DNA of 63,207 nt from an uncultured Lachnospiraceae bacterium (GTDB lineage Bacteria > Bacillota > Clostridia > Lachnospirales > Lachnospiraceae): NCBI GenBank assembly GCA_944381515.1, contig CALWLM010000035.1:1-63207 (forward strand), in the 5' to 3' direction. Position numbers and translations under genes: made by a program. Under the pieces are notes generated by a model that saw only the letters and a program-made list of their open reading frames with translations, ran no database searches and was not told the origin of the DNA. This document shows, piece by piece, positions 61,575 through 63,207 of the stretch; the stretch's first letter is position 1, and each line of letters begins with the position of its first letter.

Positions 61575-61585
61575 ACAGAAAAGAG
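61511..61585 (+). repeat. 15-base tandem repeat (five copies) before the PHP gene
   Basis: Units at 61511, 61526, 61541, 61556 and 61571 vary around AGAAATGGAAAAGAT. The last unit forms part of the ribosome-binding region (AGAGGGA) of the PHP gene. Confidence 0.92.
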
Positions 61586-61593
61586 GGATATTT

Positions 61594-62391
61594 TTGAAAT
61601 TGGATTTTCACACCCATGGCAAACTGGCCAAGAAGCTGCCTTTTTCCACGGAATACACCGACTGGCTCTTTGGAGAGGCCAGGGAGGCGGGGCTTGACGC
61701 CCTGTGCCTGACGGAGCATTTCAATACGCTGCAATTTGATGAGCTCTATGGTTATCTGAAGAGCTGCTGCAGGCGGGAGGGAGATACTCTCGTCACGAAA
61801 GACGGACTGCGCATCTTCCCCGGCATGGAAACGGACATTGCAGAGGGAGGACACATTCTGTCCATCGGCTCTCTGGAGGATATTCTAAAGCTGAATGCGC
61901 GGCTGGAGCCTTACAAGAGGCCGGGAAGCTTTCTGCCCTTTTCGGAGCTTTTGGACCTCTTTGACGAGTATGATTTGATTGTGGGAGCAGCTCATCCGTT
62001 CCGGGCGGGAGGACATATCCCTGAATTGCCGGAGGAGGAGCTTATGCGGCTGTCTTTTCTGGATTTAAACGGTAAGGACGTGGCGGCGGACAGACAGCGT
62101 GCCGAGGAGCTGACCGGGGCCCTGGGCAGGCGGCTGCAAAAGCCTGTGGTGGCGGGCAGCGACACCCACCAGGCGGTGCAGTACGGCTGCATTTATACGG
62201 AGTTTGAGGATGAGACTGCGTCCCTTTCCGGCCTGCGGGAAGCTATGGAGGTGGGAAGCTACCGGATCACAGTCTCGCAGGGAGCGGCTTTTCAGGTGAA
62301 AACGGCAGGGATTTTAAAGAAGGCCTTAAAGGAGATACATGCTCTGGGAGGCGACTATGTGAGCGTGCTTTTGACGGGAGGGGCTGCATAA
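61594..62391 (+). CDS. PHP-domain phosphoesterase
   Basis: 265 residues of the polymerase and histidinol phosphatase fold. DFHTHGK at the N-terminus, CLTEHFN, then GMETDIAEGGHIL, AAHPFR and VVAGSDTHQ provide the metal-binding His, Glu and Asp residues in the standard PHP order. It should hydrolyse a phosphoester; the placement after an ECF transporter and sugar kinase suggests a phosphorylated intermediate of the same pathway. The start is TTG after AGAGGGA. It overlaps the next gene by one base (TAATG). Confidence 0.87.
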   Translation: MKLDFHTHGKLAKKLPFSTEYTDWLFGEAREAGLDALCLTEHFNTLQFDELYGYLKSCCRREGDTLVTKDGLRIFPGMETDIAEGGHILSIGSLEDILKLNARLEPYKRPGSFLPFSELLDLFDEYDLIVGAAHPFRAGGHIPELPEEELMRLSFLDLNGKDVAADRQRAEELTGALGRRLQKPVVAGSDTHQAVQYGCIYTEFEDETASLSGLREAMEVGSYRITVSQGAAFQVKTAGILKKALKEIHALGGDYVSVLLTGGAA

Positions 62392-63207
62392 TGACGCTGC
62401 ATTTTCCGAATATGCAGGGACAGCTGACCCGGGCGGATAACCGCATATTGGATTATATTTCAGGCAATGTGGAGGTGTTTTTGTTTTCCTCCATCGGAGA
62501 GCTGGCCAGACAGACGGGAGTCTCGGAGGCGACGATATCCCGTTTTGTCCGCCATATGGGCTGCGCTGATTTCAAGGAATTGAAACGCCTTGTCATGGAA
62601 CAGACCTCCGGCGAAGGGCCTGCGGCCAAGCTGGCCCAGACGCTGGGAGATAAGGACGGCTTTACGGCGGGGAGCTTTATCCGGCTCCAGCAGCTTTATC
62701 TGGAAAAGACCCTGGAGGGGCTCTCGGAAGAGGAATTTCAGGCCGCCGGAGAGGCGGTCCTTGGGGCGCATCGCGTATTTATCCATGCCAAGAGCGCTTC
62801 GGCCTCCCTGGGGCGGCTGCTCCTCTTTCGCCTGCGGAGGCTGGGAATTGAGGCTCTCCTGCTGCCTTCCGGCGGCTCCGAGCTTTTGGAGGGGCTGGCT
62901 CAGGTCCGTGAGGATGACCTGGTTCTTATGTTCAGCCTGTCCAAGGTGTCGCGGGAGGGCCGGATTATTCTGGACTACAGCCGTCAGGTGGGATATGGGA
63001 CGGCAGCCTTTGTCAGCCGCAGCTTTATCCCGGAGGATGAGAGGGCAGATATCCACCTCTATGCTTATCGGGGCGAGGAAAAGGAATACCATTCCATGAC
63101 CGGCCCGGCAGTTCTGGTGGATGCTCTGGTCTTGTACATATCCCATCAGATGGGAGCGCAGGCGATCCAAAATCTTTCGGCTCTCCACAAATTAAAAAAC
63201 AAATACA
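62391..63207 (+). CDS. MurR/RpiR-family regulator (3' end outside the window)
   Basis: 272 codons are present without a stop. The N-terminal RpiR helix-turn-helix is at about 15-75 (NRILDYISGNVEVFLFSSIG, ELARQTGVSEATISRFVRHMG). The C-terminal SIS sugar-phosphate domain begins at about 120 (VFIHAKSASASLGRLLLFRL, LPSGGSELLEGLA, MFSLSKVSREGRIILDYS). Such proteins sense a sugar phosphate, so it likely controls the cluster. GGGAGG lies ten bases before the ATG. The annotation stops at the window edge. Confidence 0.9.
   Translation, partial: MTLHFPNMQGQLTRADNRILDYISGNVEVFLFSSIGELARQTGVSEATISRFVRHMGCADFKELKRLVMEQTSGEGPAAKLAQTLGDKDGFTAGSFIRLQQLYLEKTLEGLSEEEFQAAGEAVLGAHRVFIHAKSASASLGRLLLFRLRRLGIEALLLPSGGSELLEGLAQVREDDLVLMFSLSKVSREGRIILDYSRQVGYGTAAFVSRSFIPEDERADIHLYAYRGEEKEYHSMTGPAVLVDALVLYISHQMGAQAIQNLSALHKLKNKY

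Noticed and set aside
61388-61585. CRISPR array
   Set aside because: The repeats are contiguous without spacers and drift from copy to copy; no cas genes are present.

Overview
The window (63,207 bases, roughly 52-54% GC by eye) looks like the chromosome of a spore-forming Gram-positive anaerobe of the class Clostridia, most likely family Lachnospiraceae. Evidence: spore genes (gpr, spoVAF, a GerMN lipoprotein, a Spo0A-C-like protein), rubredoxin, DUF4250, tRNA-sensing T-boxes, an M-box before mgtE, consensus SigA promoters (TTGACA, 17-base spacer, TATAAT), strong Shine-Dalgarno sites and frequent TTG/GTG starts. The genus cannot be named from this sequence alone. I see no transposase, integrase, phage gene or CRISPR array.

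Layout. 1-9.7 kb: end of a transporter, a CmpB-like membrane protein, pheA, a flavin reductase, purC-purF-purB, an XRE and a LysR regulator, then purA. 9.7-19.3 kb: a small membrane protein, a PdaA-like deacetylase, a nitroreductase-like lipoprotein divergent from a LysR gene, rubredoxin, a zinc-ribbon membrane protein, an ECF sigma factor with its membrane partner, clpB with a degenerate CIRCE site, and DUF4250. 19.3-28.5 kb: sugar and amino-acid catabolism (LysR, PTS EIIBC, two GH1 phospho-glucosidases, LysR, XRE, aspA) and tmRNA. 28.5-39 kb: a lipoprotein, a GntR-ABC operon, mgtE under an M-box, spoVAF, feoAB, and trpB2 under a Trp T-box. 39-49.5 kb: Spo0A-like protein, tRNA-Ala, topB, an HD protein, a left-handed beta-helix protein, a DMT transporter, comEA with a two-component system and GerMN lipoprotein, and gpr. 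49.5-57 kb: rpsT, ispF, the Cys T-box operon cysE-cysS-mrnC-rlmB, a truncated GNAT gene, a YkgJ protein and an AGCS symporter. 57-63.2 kb: a PfkB sugar kinase, a complete ECF transporter (S, fused A-A', T), a PHP phosphoesterase and an RpiR regulator cut by the window edge.

Two things stand out. First, short tandem repeats (units of 9-24 bases, 2-5 degenerate copies) occur at least sixteen times. They sit mostly across or just after stop codons, in C-terminal tails, or just before starts; examples are pheA, topB, ecfT, mgtE, a GH1 gene, the cysS/mrnC junction and the PHP gene. Second, the PfkB-ECF-PHP-RpiR cluster has the make-up of an uptake and catabolic system whose substrate I cannot assign. 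Regulation is unusually readable: promoters, T-boxes with Trp and Cys specifiers, an M-box, a GntR operator inside its own promoter, a CIRCE-like site and paired palindromes before the rubredoxin gene.
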